A stretch of DNA of 64,000 nt, taken from assembly GCA_004297465.1 (NCBI GenBank), contig SCUB01000001.1:248001-312000 (forward strand), written 5' to 3'. This document shows, one piece after another, positions 1-8,721 of this stretch. The notes below the pieces were generated by a model. The model made no database searches. It had not been told where the DNA came from and saw only the letters and a list, made by a program, of their open reading frames with translations. The translations under genes and the position numbers were made by a program. Source of the stretch: Xanthobacteraceae bacterium. Lineage in GTDB: Bacteria; Pseudomonadota; Alphaproteobacteria; Rhizobiales; Xanthobacteraceae. Position 1 is the first letter of the stretch. Each line of letters starts with the position of its first letter.

Positions 1-60
1 CGGCGGGGGTGCAAAACCGTCCGCCGCGGCAGCGCCTGCCGCTACGCGAAGAAGCTTTCA
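1..60 (+). other. Left-edge segment, possible 3' end of an RNA or gene
   Basis: These 60 bases lie just upstream of a strong plus-strand terminator, so something transcribed rightwards should end here. None of the three plus frames has a stop codon in this stretch, which argues against the tail of a protein gene. A 7-bp stem (26-32 with 36-42, three-base loop) is visible. It could be the 3' end of a structured RNA that starts outside the window. I do not recognise a tRNA T-arm, tmRNA or RNase P motif. Confidence 0.25.
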
Positions 61-95
61 CGGCCCCGGCCAGTCGGTCGGGGCCGTTTTCTTTT
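61..95 (+). terminator. Rho-independent terminator
   Basis: An 8-bp GC stem (61-68 with 79-86), extendable by one A-T pair, encloses a 10-base loop. It is followed by a T-rich tract (TTTTCTTTT, 87-95). The T run is on the plus strand only, so it ends transcription entering from the left edge. Confidence 0.8.
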
Positions 96-216
96 GCGGG
101 GGCGATTGGCGGTGCTGCAATTGGCGGCGAGGGCGTGTGGCAATTTGGCCGCAGCCTTCACCTTGATTGAACAAAATGGCTAGGCCGCCCGACGGCCGGC
201 TGGTAATCTGCGCGCC

Positions 217-771
217 ATGCGTGATCGACGGGACAGTGTGGGAAAAACAGGCGGCGAGGCTTCGCGGCTGCGCGAGGCGTTGCGGGCGGCGCGCGTCGAG
301 GCGGCCGACCGCACTGGCGTTGTGGTCGATCTGCGCGACGCCGAGGTGGCGCGGCTCGAAATCCTCAACGACGCGCTCGATCCGGTGTTCGCCGACATTC
401 CCGGCCACATCGACCTGTTCGACCGCGCCATCAGCCAGGGCGACACGCCGCGGCTGTGGGTCGACGTCGTCGCCCATGTGGCGATGGGGCGGGACAAGCG
501 CACCTATCGCTTCGTGCAGGACACCCGCTTCGGCCGGGTCGTCATCGCCGAATCGCATGACGTGCCGGTGATGGTCGATGCCGTCACGCAGTATGTCGCG
601 CGCCGCATGGTCGAGCGCGAACGCGCGCTGGCGAATTTCGCCGCGCTGCCGGCGATGACGCCGCGGCCCGGACGCCGCCATGCTGGCTGGTGGAGCTTCG
701 CGCTGGGCTTCCTCGCCGGGGCGGCGGCGCTGTTCGGCGCGGCGCTGGTGGCGGCGCTGCGCTCGCTTTAA
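217..771 (+). CDS. Conserved hypothetical protein with C-terminal membrane anchor
   Basis: The product has 184 residues and I cannot assign a function. The first 155 residues are soluble, charged and helix-prone, with a conserved-looking block around RTGVVVDLRDAEVARLE and a second around HVAMGRDKRTYRFVQDTR. The last 25 residues form one hydrophobic Ala/Gly/Leu-rich segment ending in a short basic tail, so the protein is probably anchored with its bulk in the cytoplasm. The family looks familiar from Rhizobiales genomes as an uncharacterised protein. The start is uncertain because no good ribosome binding site precedes the ATG, and a GTG seven codons in is possible. It converges on the metallophosphoesterase gene with a one-base gap. 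Confidence 0.75.
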   Translation: MRDRRDSVGKTGGEASRLREALRAARVEAADRTGVVVDLRDAEVARLEILNDALDPVFADIPGHIDLFDRAISQGDTPRLWVDVVAHVAMGRDKRTYRFVQDTRFGRVVIAESHDVPVMVDAVTQYVARRMVERERALANFAALPAMTPRPGRRHAGWWSFALGFLAGAAALFGAALVAALRSL

Positions 772-772
772 T

Positions 773-1663
773 TCAGAACAATCGGATTCGCCGCAGTTCG
801 GTCATGGCGCCTTCGTGCCAGCCGCGCGCCACGATCTCGCACACCCAGTCGCCGCGCACCCGCGCGATGCGGTAGAGGTTGTAGGCGGCGGCGTCATGGC
901 TGGCATCGCCGGCCGCCGAGGCCGACGGCACGCCGATGACCGGGATGGCGCGGCCCGTGCCGTCGAGCCACAGCGTCGAATCGCGGTGGTCATGGCCGTG
1001 CAGCACCAGTTCGGCGCCATGGCGCGCCAGCGCTGCGGAAAGTTCCTCGCTGTCGACAAGACGCTTGTGCCAGGCGGAGGCGCGCAGCGGATGGTGCACC
1101 AGCACGACGCGGAACACCGGCTCCTGTGCAAGCCGCGCCAGAATATCGGTCAGGCGCGCAAGCTGCGCCGCGCCCAGTTTGCCGGTGGCCATGAAGGGGG
1201 GCGTCGGCAGCGCGCTCGACAGCCCGATCAGCGCCAGTGGCCCGCGCCGCCGCACGAACGGAAACGCGACCGCCTCGGAGGGGGCGGACTGATCGCCGAT
1301 GAGATAAGGCGTCCAGGCGCGGGCGAAAGCCTCGCGCGTGGCGTCCACATAGACATCGTGATTGCCGGGCACGACGGTGACGTCCCGCGCCGTTCCCAGC
1401 GTTTCCAGCCAGGTTCGCGCCGGAGCGAATTCGGCCGCGAGCGCGATGTTGGCGAGGTCGCCGGTCACCGCGACATGGTCCGGCTGCTGCGCCCTGAGGT
1501 CGGCCACCAGCGCTTCGAGGATCGCGCGCCGGTGGAACGCGGCGCGGCCGCGCCGCCAGTTGAGATAGCCGGTGATCCGCTTGCCGGCCAGCTCGGACCA
1601 CGACGGTTCGGGCAGCGGCGACAGATGCGGGTCCGACAGGTGCGCGAGCGTGAAGGCCGTCAT
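773..1663 (-). CDS. Calcineurin-like metallophosphoesterase
   Basis: This 296-residue protein has the full set of metal-binding motifs of the calcineurin-like phosphoesterase superfamily: D11-x-H13, G68-D69, G100-N-H-D103, H190-H191 and G223-H-D-H226. These bind a two-metal centre that hydrolyses phosphomono- or diester bonds. The order and spacing are closest to the 3',5'-cyclic-nucleotide phosphodiesterase (CpdA/Icc-like) group, but the substrate cannot be fixed from sequence. There is no signal peptide, so it should be cytoplasmic. The same frame stays open far upstream, but that stretch overlaps mbfA in another frame and is a shadow. I therefore start at the ATG that directly precedes the first phosphoesterase strand (FTLAHLSDPH). 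It lies downstream of mbfA on the same strand with a 23-bp gap, so co-transcription is possible. Confidence 0.9.
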   Translation of the reverse strand: MTAFTLAHLSDPHLSPLPEPSWSELAGKRITGYLNWRRGRAAFHRRAILEALVADLRAQQPDHVAVTGDLANIALAAEFAPARTWLETLGTARDVTVVPGNHDVYVDATREAFARAWTPYLIGDQSAPSEAVAFPFVRRRGPLALIGLSSALPTPPFMATGKLGAAQLARLTDILARLAQEPVFRVVLVHHPLRASAWHKRLVDSEELSAALARHGAELVLHGHDHRDSTLWLDGTGRAIPVIGVPSASAAGDASHDAAAYNLYRIARVRGDWVCEIVARGWHEGAMTELRRIRLF

Positions 1664-1686
1664 GGGTGATCCGGTCGCAAATCGCG

Positions 1687-2646
1687 CTAGCCGCTGCCGC
1701 CGATAACGATGCCGGCGAGGAACACCAGCGCGCCGCCGACCATGACCTGGAACGCGGCCTGCAGGAACGGCGTGTCCATGTAGCGGAAACGCAGCCACGA
1801 GATGGCGGCGAGCTCGGCCGCCACGACGATGCAGGCGATGATGGTGGCGAGCCGGAAATCGGGGATCAGATAGGGCAGGGTGTGGCCAAGCCCGCCGAGC
1901 GCCGTCATGGCTCCGCAGATGATGCCGCGCAGCCACGGCGAGCCGCGCCCGGTGAGTGATCCGTCGTCGGACAGCGCCTCGGCGAAGCCCATCGAGATGC
2001 CGGCGCCGACCGAGGCGGCCAATCCCACCAGGAACGTCTCGAAGGTGTTGTGCGTGGCGAAGGCGGCGGCGAACAGCGGCGCCAGCGTCGATACCGAACC
2101 GTCCATCAGGCCGACCAGGCTCGGCTGCACGTATTGCAGCACGAACATGCGGCGTTCGGTCTCGGCCTCGCTGGCGCGCGCATCCAGGGTGAGGTGCTTG
2201 TGGGCGAGCGATTCGGCGTTGATTTCGTGTCTGTCCTCGGCGTCGGCCAGCTTGAGCAGCAGTTCGCGCAGCGAGGCGTCCGTCGTCGCCTCCGAGGCCT
2301 TGCGGTAGAATCGCGCGGTTTCGTACTCCATCGCGGCGGCGTATTTGCGCACTTCCTCCAGCGGCAGCGGGCGCACCAGCCACAGCGGCTTGCGCGAAAC
2401 GAATCCCTTGACATCCTGGCGCCGGATCAGCGGCAGATAGTCGCCAAACTTCTCGCGGTAGAGCTCGAACAGCATGCCGCGATGACCGATCTCCTCCTCC
2501 GCCATTTCGGTGAATACCTTGGCCGAAGCGGGATATTGCTCGCGCAGGCCATCCGCGAAGCCCTTGTAGATGCGGCTGTCGTCCTCCTCGTTGGAGATCG
2601 CCAGCGCCAGCACTTCCTGCTCGGTCAGTTCCGCAAAACGTTTCAC
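1687..2646 (-). CDS. mbfA: Membrane-bound ferritin MbfA (ferritin-like plus VIT1 domain)
   Basis: The 319-residue protein joins two domains. Residues 1 to about 150 form a ferritin-like di-iron helical bundle with metal-ligand Glu and ExxH motifs (EMAEEEIGHRGML, YETARFY, DAEDRHE). Residues about 170-319 form a membrane domain of the CCC1/VIT1 type with the conserved block SLVGLMDGSVSTLAPLFA and several membrane helices. In Bradyrhizobium and Agrobacterium this fusion (MbfA) exports iron and protects against iron and peroxide stress. It is repressed there by the iron regulator Irr. I see no clear Irr box upstream, only an ordinary GC-rich leader. Translation starts at GTG (2644-2646) after a GAGG-type ribosome binding site. 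Length and domain order match the family. Confidence 0.93.
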   Translation of the reverse strand: MKRFAELTEQEVLALAISNEEDDSRIYKGFADGLREQYPASAKVFTEMAEEEIGHRGMLFELYREKFGDYLPLIRRQDVKGFVSRKPLWLVRPLPLEEVRKYAAAMEYETARFYRKASEATTDASLRELLLKLADAEDRHEINAESLAHKHLTLDARASEAETERRMFVLQYVQPSLVGLMDGSVSTLAPLFAAAFATHNTFETFLVGLAASVGAGISMGFAEALSDDGSLTGRGSPWLRGIICGAMTALGGLGHTLPYLIPDFRLATIIACIVVAAELAAISWLRFRYMDTPFLQAAFQVMVGGALVFLAGIVIGGSG

Positions 2647-2779
2647 CTGAAACCTCGCCTGCCAGCCTTAAGCTGTCGCGCGCGCTGGCGCCCCCGCAAA
2701 TTCCTGCCCATGGTTTTTTGACAAGCGGCGGCGTTCCATGCAAGCGAGAAACCGCATGCTGTCTGCAAGGTGAACGGAA

Positions 2780-3271
2780 ATGCCATCCACTTTCACGCGG
2801 CTGCGGCGCCGCCTTGAGCCGCTGCTGCGGCGGGTGCTTCATGCCTACTGGCGCGTTTCGCGCGGGCTGACGCTGGGCGTGCGCGGGCTTGTCATCGACG
2901 CCGAGGGGCGCGTGTTCCTGGTCCGGCACGGCTACGTCAGCGGCTGGCACCTGCCCGGCGGCGGGGTCGAGGTGGGCGAGACCGCCCTCGAGGCGCTGCG
3001 GCGCGAACTCGCCGAGGAGGGCAACATCCGCCTTGCCGGCGAGCCGGTGCTGCATGGCCTGTTTTTCAATCGCCATGTGTCGCGGCGCGATCATGTCGCG
3101 GTGTACGTGGTGCGGGATTTTTCCTGCGACGGCGCGCTTGCTCCCAACCGCGAGATCGTGGCGGGCGCGTTCTTTTCCCGCGATGCGCTGCCGGCGGATA
3201 CCACGGCGGGCACGCGCCGCCGCATCGCCGAGGTGATGGACGGCGTTGCCCGCTCCGCCGAGTGGACTTGA
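2780..3271 (+). CDS. Nudix hydrolase
   Basis: A 163-residue Nudix hydrolase that should cleave a nucleoside diphosphate linked to another group. The Nudix box lies at about residues 61-83 and reads G-x5-E67-x7-R75-E76-L-x-E79-E80-x-N82-I. All metal-binding glutamates and the RE pair are kept, but the last glycine of the consensus is Asn82. The box follows the usual WHLPGGG lead-in. The N-terminal 30 residues are very basic, an unusual extension. It is transcribed divergently from mbfA across about 130 bp. A GGTGAACGGA stretch before the ATG can serve as ribosome binding site. The substrate is unknown. Confidence 0.88.
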   Translation: MPSTFTRLRRRLEPLLRRVLHAYWRVSRGLTLGVRGLVIDAEGRVFLVRHGYVSGWHLPGGGVEVGETALEALRRELAEEGNIRLAGEPVLHGLFFNRHVSRRDHVAVYVVRDFSCDGALAPNREIVAGAFFSRDALPADTTAGTRRRIAEVMDGVARSAEWT

Positions 3272-3336
3272 GGCCGTGCCGCCACTAAAAGACAGCCGAT
3301 AGGACGGCTGGGGACGGCCGCCGCCGGAACAGCCAC

Positions 3337-3834
3337 ATGACCGACCTTTCGCTCACCATCCTGTCGGAAACCACGGACGACGCCGAGCCGATCGAGCGTC
3401 TGCACGAACGCACCTTCGGTCCCGGCCGCTACGTGCTGAGCGCCTATCGTATTCGCGAGCGCGCCGCGCATCGCCTCGATCTGTCGTTCACCGCGCGCAT
3501 CGGCACGCTGCTGGTGGGCTCGGTGCGGCTGACCGATATCCGCGTCGGCGCCACGCCCGCGCTGCTGCTCGGGCCGCTCACCGTCGAGCCGCCGTTTCGC
3601 GACCGCAAGATCGGACAGGGCCTGATCGAGCGCGCCCTTAAGGAGGCCCGCGCGCAGGGGCATCGGCTGGTGATGCTGGTGGGGGACGCGAGCTACTACA
3701 GCCGCTTCGGCTTCAAGCCGGTGCCGCGCGGCCAGGCCACCATGCCCGGCCCGGTCGATTCAAGGCGGCTTCTGGTGGCCGAACTGGTCGAGGGCGCGTT
3801 CGCGGGCGTGGCGGGCGCGCTGCGCCCGGCTTGA
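3337..3834 (+). CDS. GNAT family N-acetyltransferase (YhbS-like)
   Basis: A 165-residue acetyltransferase of the GNAT fold, closest in pattern to the YhbS/COG3153 group. The acetyl-CoA-binding motif A is visible as LTVEPPFRDRKIGQGLIERAL (residues about 80-100, R-x-x-G-Q-G-L type), followed by a YYSRFGFKPV motif B, both typical of this group. The substrate, a small molecule or protein amine, is not predictable. It starts 65 bases after the Nudix gene on the same strand and converges with the DUF4159-operon tail gene, three bases separating the two stop codons. Confidence 0.88.
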   Translation: MTDLSLTILSETTDDAEPIERLHERTFGPGRYVLSAYRIRERAAHRLDLSFTARIGTLLVGSVRLTDIRVGATPALLLGPLTVEPPFRDRKIGQGLIERALKEARAQGHRLVMLVGDASYYSRFGFKPVPRGQATMPGPVDSRRLLVAELVEGAFAGVAGALRPA

Positions 3835-3837
3835 CGT

Positions 3838-5901
3838 TCAGCGTCCTTCGCGTAGCCAGGTCGCCGCCATCGCGCCGATCAGCAGCAGCAGGCCGACAAG
3901 ACCGGCGAATATCGGCAGCACGCCGATGCCGCGCACCACGCTGGCCTCGCGCATGCGCAGGCCCAGCCAGCCGTCGCCATGATAGACCGATGAAGCCTGC
4001 ACCGGCACGATGCGCGGCAGCGTCACGGTGCCGTCCGCGGCGATGCGGCGCGCGTCGCCCCCGGTCGCCCGCGCCAGCGGCGCCAGCACCTCGGTGGTCG
4101 AAGTGACCTCGGAATATTCCTTCGGGTTGGCCGGTCCGATATTGACCAGCGCCTTGAGCTTGCCGTCGCCGGCCTGCCACAGCCCGAGTTCCTCGGCTTT
4201 GATATTGGCGCGCCACAGTCCCGGTTCGGCCTGCGCCAAGGTGAGTTCGCGGCTCGCGCCTCCGGGCGCGGTCAGCGTCACCGGCGCGACGCTGTCGGCC
4301 ATGGTCTGACGCTCCACGACGAGATCGTGCCCCTGCGCGGAGAGCCGCAGGGCTTCCTCCTCGAGGTCGGGCTGCTTCATCAGCCAGTGCGAGATGCGGC
4401 GCAGGAGGTCGAGGTGCGGGCCGCCGCCCTCGAAACCGCGCGCCCATAGCCAGATATGATCGGACAATAGCAGCGCCACGCGGCCTTCGTCCTGCCGCGA
4501 CAGCAGCAGCAGCGGCTTGCCGTCGAGGCCCTCCATGACCGCCGCGCCGCTTGGATTGCGGGTGTCGACGAGCCGGAAGAAGCGGCTCCAGTGCGGCGGA
4601 TCGCTGTCGGCGCCGGCAAGGCCGCGCGTGACCGGATGGCGCTTGCCGATCTCTGTCAGCCGGGCGTGGAACGCCGCCTCGGTGACGCCGACCGGCTCGG
4701 CCGGCAGCACGGCGTCGAGCGGCGTGCGCCAGATGCTGGTGGTCGAGGCGTAGTCGGGCCCCGCCGCCACCAGCACCGCGCCGCCGTTCTTCACGTAGCG
4801 CGTGATGTTGTCGAAATAGATGATCGGCAGCACGCCCTGGCGCGCGTAGCGGTCGAAGATGATGAGCTGGAATTCGTTGATCTTCTGCTGGAACAGTTCG
4901 CGGGTCGGAAATGCGATCAGCGACAGTTCGTTGATCGGGGTGCCGTCCTGCTTTTCCGGCGGCCGCAGGATGGTGAAATGCACCAGATCGACGCTGGCGT
5001 CGGATTTCAGCAGGTTGCGCCAGGTGCGCTCGCCGGAATGCGGCTCGCCCGACACCAGCAGCACGCGCAGCTTGTCGCGCACGCCGTCGATCGACACCAC
5101 GAGGCGGTTGTTGACCGGCGTCAACTCGCCGGCCAGGGGCGACGCCTCGATCTCGACGATGTTGGGGCCGGCATGGGTGATGGGGATGTCGACCTTGACC
5201 GTCTCGCCGCTCGCCACCGCGCGCTGGCTCAACATCTCGCTGTCGCGCCGTACCGTGACTTGCGCGCGCTCGCCGCGCACGCCCTGATCGTCGAGCCGGT
5301 AGGTCACGGTCTGCGGCTGGCCGACGATGCCGAACCGCGGCGCGGCGACGAGAGCGACGCGGCGGTCGCGTTCGTTGCCACGGCCGGTGACCAGCGCATG
5401 CAAGGGCGCGGCGAAGCCGAGCGCGGAGGCGCTGGCCGGGACGTCGTGGACGCGGCCGTCGGTGATGAGAAAGGCACCGGCGATGCGCTCCGAGGGCACG
5501 TCGGAGAGCATCGAGCCCAGCGCCGCGAACAGGCGCGTGCCATCGGTTTCGCCGTCGGCGTGCCCGGCCTCGGCCACCCGCACCTCGAGGTTGGGGATCT
5601 GCTTGAGCCGCTCGACGAGCGCCGCGCGCGCCTCTTCCGCCTCCCTGGCGCGGGTGCCGAAATTCTGGCTCGGGCTGCGGTCGACCACGATGGCGGCGAC
5701 CGAGGGCAGCGGATCGCGCTCCTCGCGCGTGAACGAGGGATTGGCCAGCGCCAAGAGGATCAGGCCGAGCGCGATCACGCGCAGCGCCGCGCCGCGGCTG
5801 CGCGCCAGCGCGAGCAGGGCGGCGAGCACGACCAGCGCGCCGAGCGCAACCCACAGCACCAGCGCGGGAACCAGCGGGGCGAAGGCGATGCCGTACTGCA
5901 T
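3838..5901 (-). CDS. Large membrane-anchored protein of the MoxR/DUF58/DUF4159 operon
   Basis: The 687-residue product has two N-terminal membrane helices (within residues 8-55) and one near the C-terminus (about residues 655-680), with a large domain between. Residues about 65-190 look like a degenerate von Willebrand A-type fold (VAAIVVDRSPSQNFGTR, then FLITDGRVHDVP). Later parts resemble a glutamine-amidotransferase-like fold seen in related Rhizobiales proteins (LRVLLVSGEPHSGE, then FQLIIFDRYA), without an obvious catalytic Cys. It is the last gene of a four-gene operon and follows the BatA/DUF4159 gene by 12 bases. I infer an envelope role with the MoxR ATPase, but no substrate is known. 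Confidence 0.8.
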   Translation of the reverse strand: MQYGIAFAPLVPALVLWVALGALVVLAALLALARSRGAALRVIALGLILLALANPSFTREERDPLPSVAAIVVDRSPSQNFGTRAREAEEARAALVERLKQIPNLEVRVAEAGHADGETDGTRLFAALGSMLSDVPSERIAGAFLITDGRVHDVPASASALGFAAPLHALVTGRGNERDRRVALVAAPRFGIVGQPQTVTYRLDDQGVRGERAQVTVRRDSEMLSQRAVASGETVKVDIPITHAGPNIVEIEASPLAGELTPVNNRLVVSIDGVRDKLRVLLVSGEPHSGERTWRNLLKSDASVDLVHFTILRPPEKQDGTPINELSLIAFPTRELFQQKINEFQLIIFDRYARQGVLPIIYFDNITRYVKNGGAVLVAAGPDYASTTSIWRTPLDAVLPAEPVGVTEAAFHARLTEIGKRHPVTRGLAGADSDPPHWSRFFRLVDTRNPSGAAVMEGLDGKPLLLLSRQDEGRVALLLSDHIWLWARGFEGGGPHLDLLRRISHWLMKQPDLEEEALRLSAQGHDLVVERQTMADSVAPVTLTAPGGASRELTLAQAEPGLWRANIKAEELGLWQAGDGKLKALVNIGPANPKEYSEVTSTTEVLAPLARATGGDARRIAADGTVTLPRIVPVQASSVYHGDGWLGLRMREASVVRGIGVLPIFAGLVGLLLLIGAMAATWLREGR

Positions 5902-5913
5902 GACCCAAGTTTC

Positions 5914-8721
5914 CTATTGGCCGAGGCGCTCGATCAGCGCCGGCGCGTGCACCTGATCGGCCTTGTAGTTGCCGGTCAGCGTGTACATCACGATGTTGAC
6001 GCCGGAGCGGAACGCGAATTCGCGCTGGCGCGGATCGCTGCCCGACATCGGCAGCATCGGCTGGCCGTCGGGCCGCAGCGCCCACGCGCCGGCGAGATCG
6101 TTCGAGGTGATGATGAGCGGCGAGACGCCGTCGCCGCCACGCGCCGGGCGATCCGCCATCTCGTCGTCGGTCTCGCGCGGCAGCGCCTCGACCCAGGTCT
6201 GTCCGGTGCCGAAGCGGCCGGGAAAATCGCGCAGCAGGTAGAACGTCTTGGTCAGCACATGCTCGCGCGGCACCGGTTCGAGTTCCGGCACGTCGAGCGA
6301 CGACAGCATGGCGCGCAGCGTCGCCATGGCGGGCGTGCGCGATTCGCCGCCGCCGGGCGGTACCTCGCCGGCGTCGCGGGTATCGAACAGCACGGTGCCG
6401 CCCTGCTTCATATAGGCGTCGATGTGCTCCAGCGCCGCGGGCGGGGGCTTCGGCGCGCCGGGGATCACCGGCCAGTAGATCAGCGGATAGAACGCCAGTT
6501 CGTCGCGCGCCGGATCGACCCCGACAGGATCGCCGCCTTCGAGCGCGGTGCGCTGTGCCAGGAACAGCGTCAGTCCACCGAGGCCGGCCTTGACGATGGC
6601 ATCGACCTCGGCATTGCCGGTGATGACATAGGCCAGCCGGGTCTGGCTCACCGTCTTGATCGCGGCGCTGTCGTCGGCGGCGCGGGCTTGCGGCGCGCCC
6701 ATGACCGTAACCATGACCATGGCCGCAACCGCGATGGCCAGCACCAGCATCGCGCTGGCCGGCCGTCGCCGCAGCCGGCGCGCCAGTCCGCCGCCCAGCA
6801 AGGCCACGACGAGGCTGTCGATTGCCAGAAGCCCCAGCGCCAGCGTGAGCAGCATGCCGCGCAGGTCGCGTGGTTCGGCGTTGTGATAGGCGGCGCGGCG
6901 CGGCGAAAGCGGCGCGTAGTCGAGTTCGGCGATGCGGTCGCCGGAAGCAAGCACATTGACCGCGAGCGGCCCCTCGGGCGGACCATAGAATCCGGGCGGG
7001 TGATCGGGGCTGGCGCGGTCGCGGGCATCCGAGCGCAACGGCCGCGCGGTCGCGGGTGGCGGGGCGAAGGCGCCGAAGCCGTCGAGCACGCGCAAAGGCG
7101 CCAGGGTTTGCGCGGTCTCGCCGCCGGAGGCCGGCGTCGTCTCGGCGGTGCCCGCCATCTCGACGATCAGCCGCAGCATCTCGACGAACGTGCCGGACAG
7201 CGGCAGGTTCGACCAGCGCGCATCGGCGCTGACATGGAACAGCACCAGCGCGCCCTTGCCGCGCCGTTCGCCGGTCACCAGCGGAGTGCCGTCGGCGAGC
7301 ATCGCCCAGCTGCGCGACGTGAGGTTGGAATCGGGCTCGGCCAGCACCTGCCGCGTCACCGTGACGTCGTGCGGCACGGCCAGGCCGGCGAACGGTCCGT
7401 CGGTGGCGAACAGGGCGAGGCTTTGCGGCTTCTCCCAGGTCAGGCTGCCGCCGAGCGCGCGGTCGCCGCGCCGCAGCCGCACCGGCACCAGATCGTCGTC
7501 GGCGGCGGCTAGACGCGGGCCGGCGAAGCGCACCAGCACGCCGCCGCGCTCGATCCAGCCGGCGAGCTGCTCGCGCGCCTCCGGCGCGATCGCGCCGACA
7601 TCGGCGAGCACGATCATCGGCAGCTTCTGGTCGATGAGCCCGGTGATGGCGCGCCCCGGCGCGCCGCGTTCGGCCAGCCGCACGTCGGCGAAGGGTGCGA
7701 GCGCGCGCGCAAGATAATAGGTCGAGGCGAGCAGCGGCTGCGCGGTGTCGGTGCTGGCGCCGCTAACCACGCCGACCGCGCGCCGCCGCCAGCGCCGGTC
7801 GATGAGCTGCACCGCGCCGGCCGAGCGTTCGCCGGCGATCTCGAGACGCGCGATGTCGTTCCGGATCTCGACCGGCAGCTCGAAGCTGGCTTCGGTGTCG
7901 CGTTCGCGCGCGCCCAGTGCAAAGCGCGCCTCGCCGAGCGGCGCGCCCCTGATGTCGAGCGCGCGGATGACGCCGGCTTCGCCGGACCCGGACGCGCGCA
8001 GCACCTTCACCGTCATCTTCGCCGCGCTGTTCTCCGCCGCGACGAGAGCATGGGCCGGCCGGGTGCCGCCGTCATAGACGGTGACGCGACGGTCGCCGGC
8101 AAGACGCGCCAGGCCGCTGATGAAATCGGGCCCGCGTCCGCTGTCGACGCCGTCGGAAAGCCATACCAGCTCGGCGTCGGAGACGCCGGCAAGGAAACGC
8201 CCGACGGCGGGCAGTGTGTCGACGCGCTCGACGGCATAGGGCTTGGGCGCCAGCTGACGCACCGCGACGCGCGCGGCGGCGGCCGTCTGCAGCGAGATGT
8301 CGCGCGTCGTCTCGGACAGTGGAATCAGCGCCACGCTGCGGCGCGCGTTGTCGGCGTCGGCGATCAGGTCGTCGGCGGCGCGTAGCCGCGCCTGCCAGCT
8401 TGCCGCCGCGCTCCAGCCGTCGTCGATCAGGATCGCCAGCGGGCCGTCGCTGCGTACCCGTTCGCCCGGCGGATTCCAGATCGGTCCGGCGGCGGCGATG
8501 ATCACCAGCGCGGCCGCGGTCAGGCGCAGCGCGGTCAGCCACCACGGCGTGCGCGCCGGCGTCTCCTCCTTGGGCGCGATGTCGAACAGGAGCCGCGTCG
8601 GCGGAAAGTCGATGCGGCGCGGACGCGGCGGAATCAGCCGCAAGAGCCACCACAGCGCCGGCAGGACGAGAAGTCCGAACAGCAGCCATGATTCGGCGAA
8701 GGCGAGCGGCAGGCCCATCAT
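5914..8721 (-). CDS. BatA N-terminal / DUF4159 membrane protein
   Basis: The 935-residue protein starts with the BatA (aerotolerance regulator) N-terminal domain: a membrane helix, an RRIDFPPTRLLF-type linker and a second helix near residue 65. A von Willebrand A-like part follows (AILIDDGWSAAASW, about residues 95-210). Another helical membrane region lies near residues 620-680. The C-terminal 250 residues are DUF4159 (TRLAYVITGNAEVDAIVKAG, then LAFYPLIYWPV and VLFDTRDAG). Both outer parts probably face the periplasm. The start codon overlaps the DUF58 stop by four bases, which suggests coupled translation. Proteins of this kind occur beside MoxR and DUF58 in many alphaproteobacteria, but their job is not established. 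Confidence 0.87.
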   Translation of the reverse strand: MMGLPLAFAESWLLFGLLVLPALWWLLRLIPPRPRRIDFPPTRLLFDIAPKEETPARTPWWLTALRLTAAALVIIAAAGPIWNPPGERVRSDGPLAILIDDGWSAAASWQARLRAADDLIADADNARRSVALIPLSETTRDISLQTAAAARVAVRQLAPKPYAVERVDTLPAVGRFLAGVSDAELVWLSDGVDSGRGPDFISGLARLAGDRRVTVYDGGTRPAHALVAAENSAAKMTVKVLRASGSGEAGVIRALDIRGAPLGEARFALGARERDTEASFELPVEIRNDIARLEIAGERSAGAVQLIDRRWRRRAVGVVSGASTDTAQPLLASTYYLARALAPFADVRLAERGAPGRAITGLIDQKLPMIVLADVGAIAPEAREQLAGWIERGGVLVRFAGPRLAAADDDLVPVRLRRGDRALGGSLTWEKPQSLALFATDGPFAGLAVPHDVTVTRQVLAEPDSNLTSRSWAMLADGTPLVTGERRGKGALVLFHVSADARWSNLPLSGTFVEMLRLIVEMAGTAETTPASGGETAQTLAPLRVLDGFGAFAPPPATARPLRSDARDRASPDHPPGFYGPPEGPLAVNVLASGDRIAELDYAPLSPRRAAYHNAEPRDLRGMLLTLALGLLAIDSLVVALLGGGLARRLRRRPASAMLVLAIAVAAMVMVTVMGAPQARAADDSAAIKTVSQTRLAYVITGNAEVDAIVKAGLGGLTLFLAQRTALEGGDPVGVDPARDELAFYPLIYWPVIPGAPKPPPAALEHIDAYMKQGGTVLFDTRDAGEVPPGGGESRTPAMATLRAMLSSLDVPELEPVPREHVLTKTFYLLRDFPGRFGTGQTWVEALPRETDDEMADRPARGGDGVSPLIITSNDLAGAWALRPDGQPMLPMSGSDPRQREFAFRSGVNIVMYTLTGNYKADQVHAPALIERLGQ

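Noticed and set aside
1664-3094. Long N-terminal extension in frame with the metallophosphoesterase
   Set aside because: This part overlaps mbfA and the Nudix gene in other frames and has shadow composition. The domain begins right after the ATG at 1661-1663.
4591-7512. Open frame of 973 codons antisense to the DUF4159 operon
   Set aside because: It covers two convincing minus-strand genes, has no recognisable domain and an Arg/Gly-rich shadow composition.
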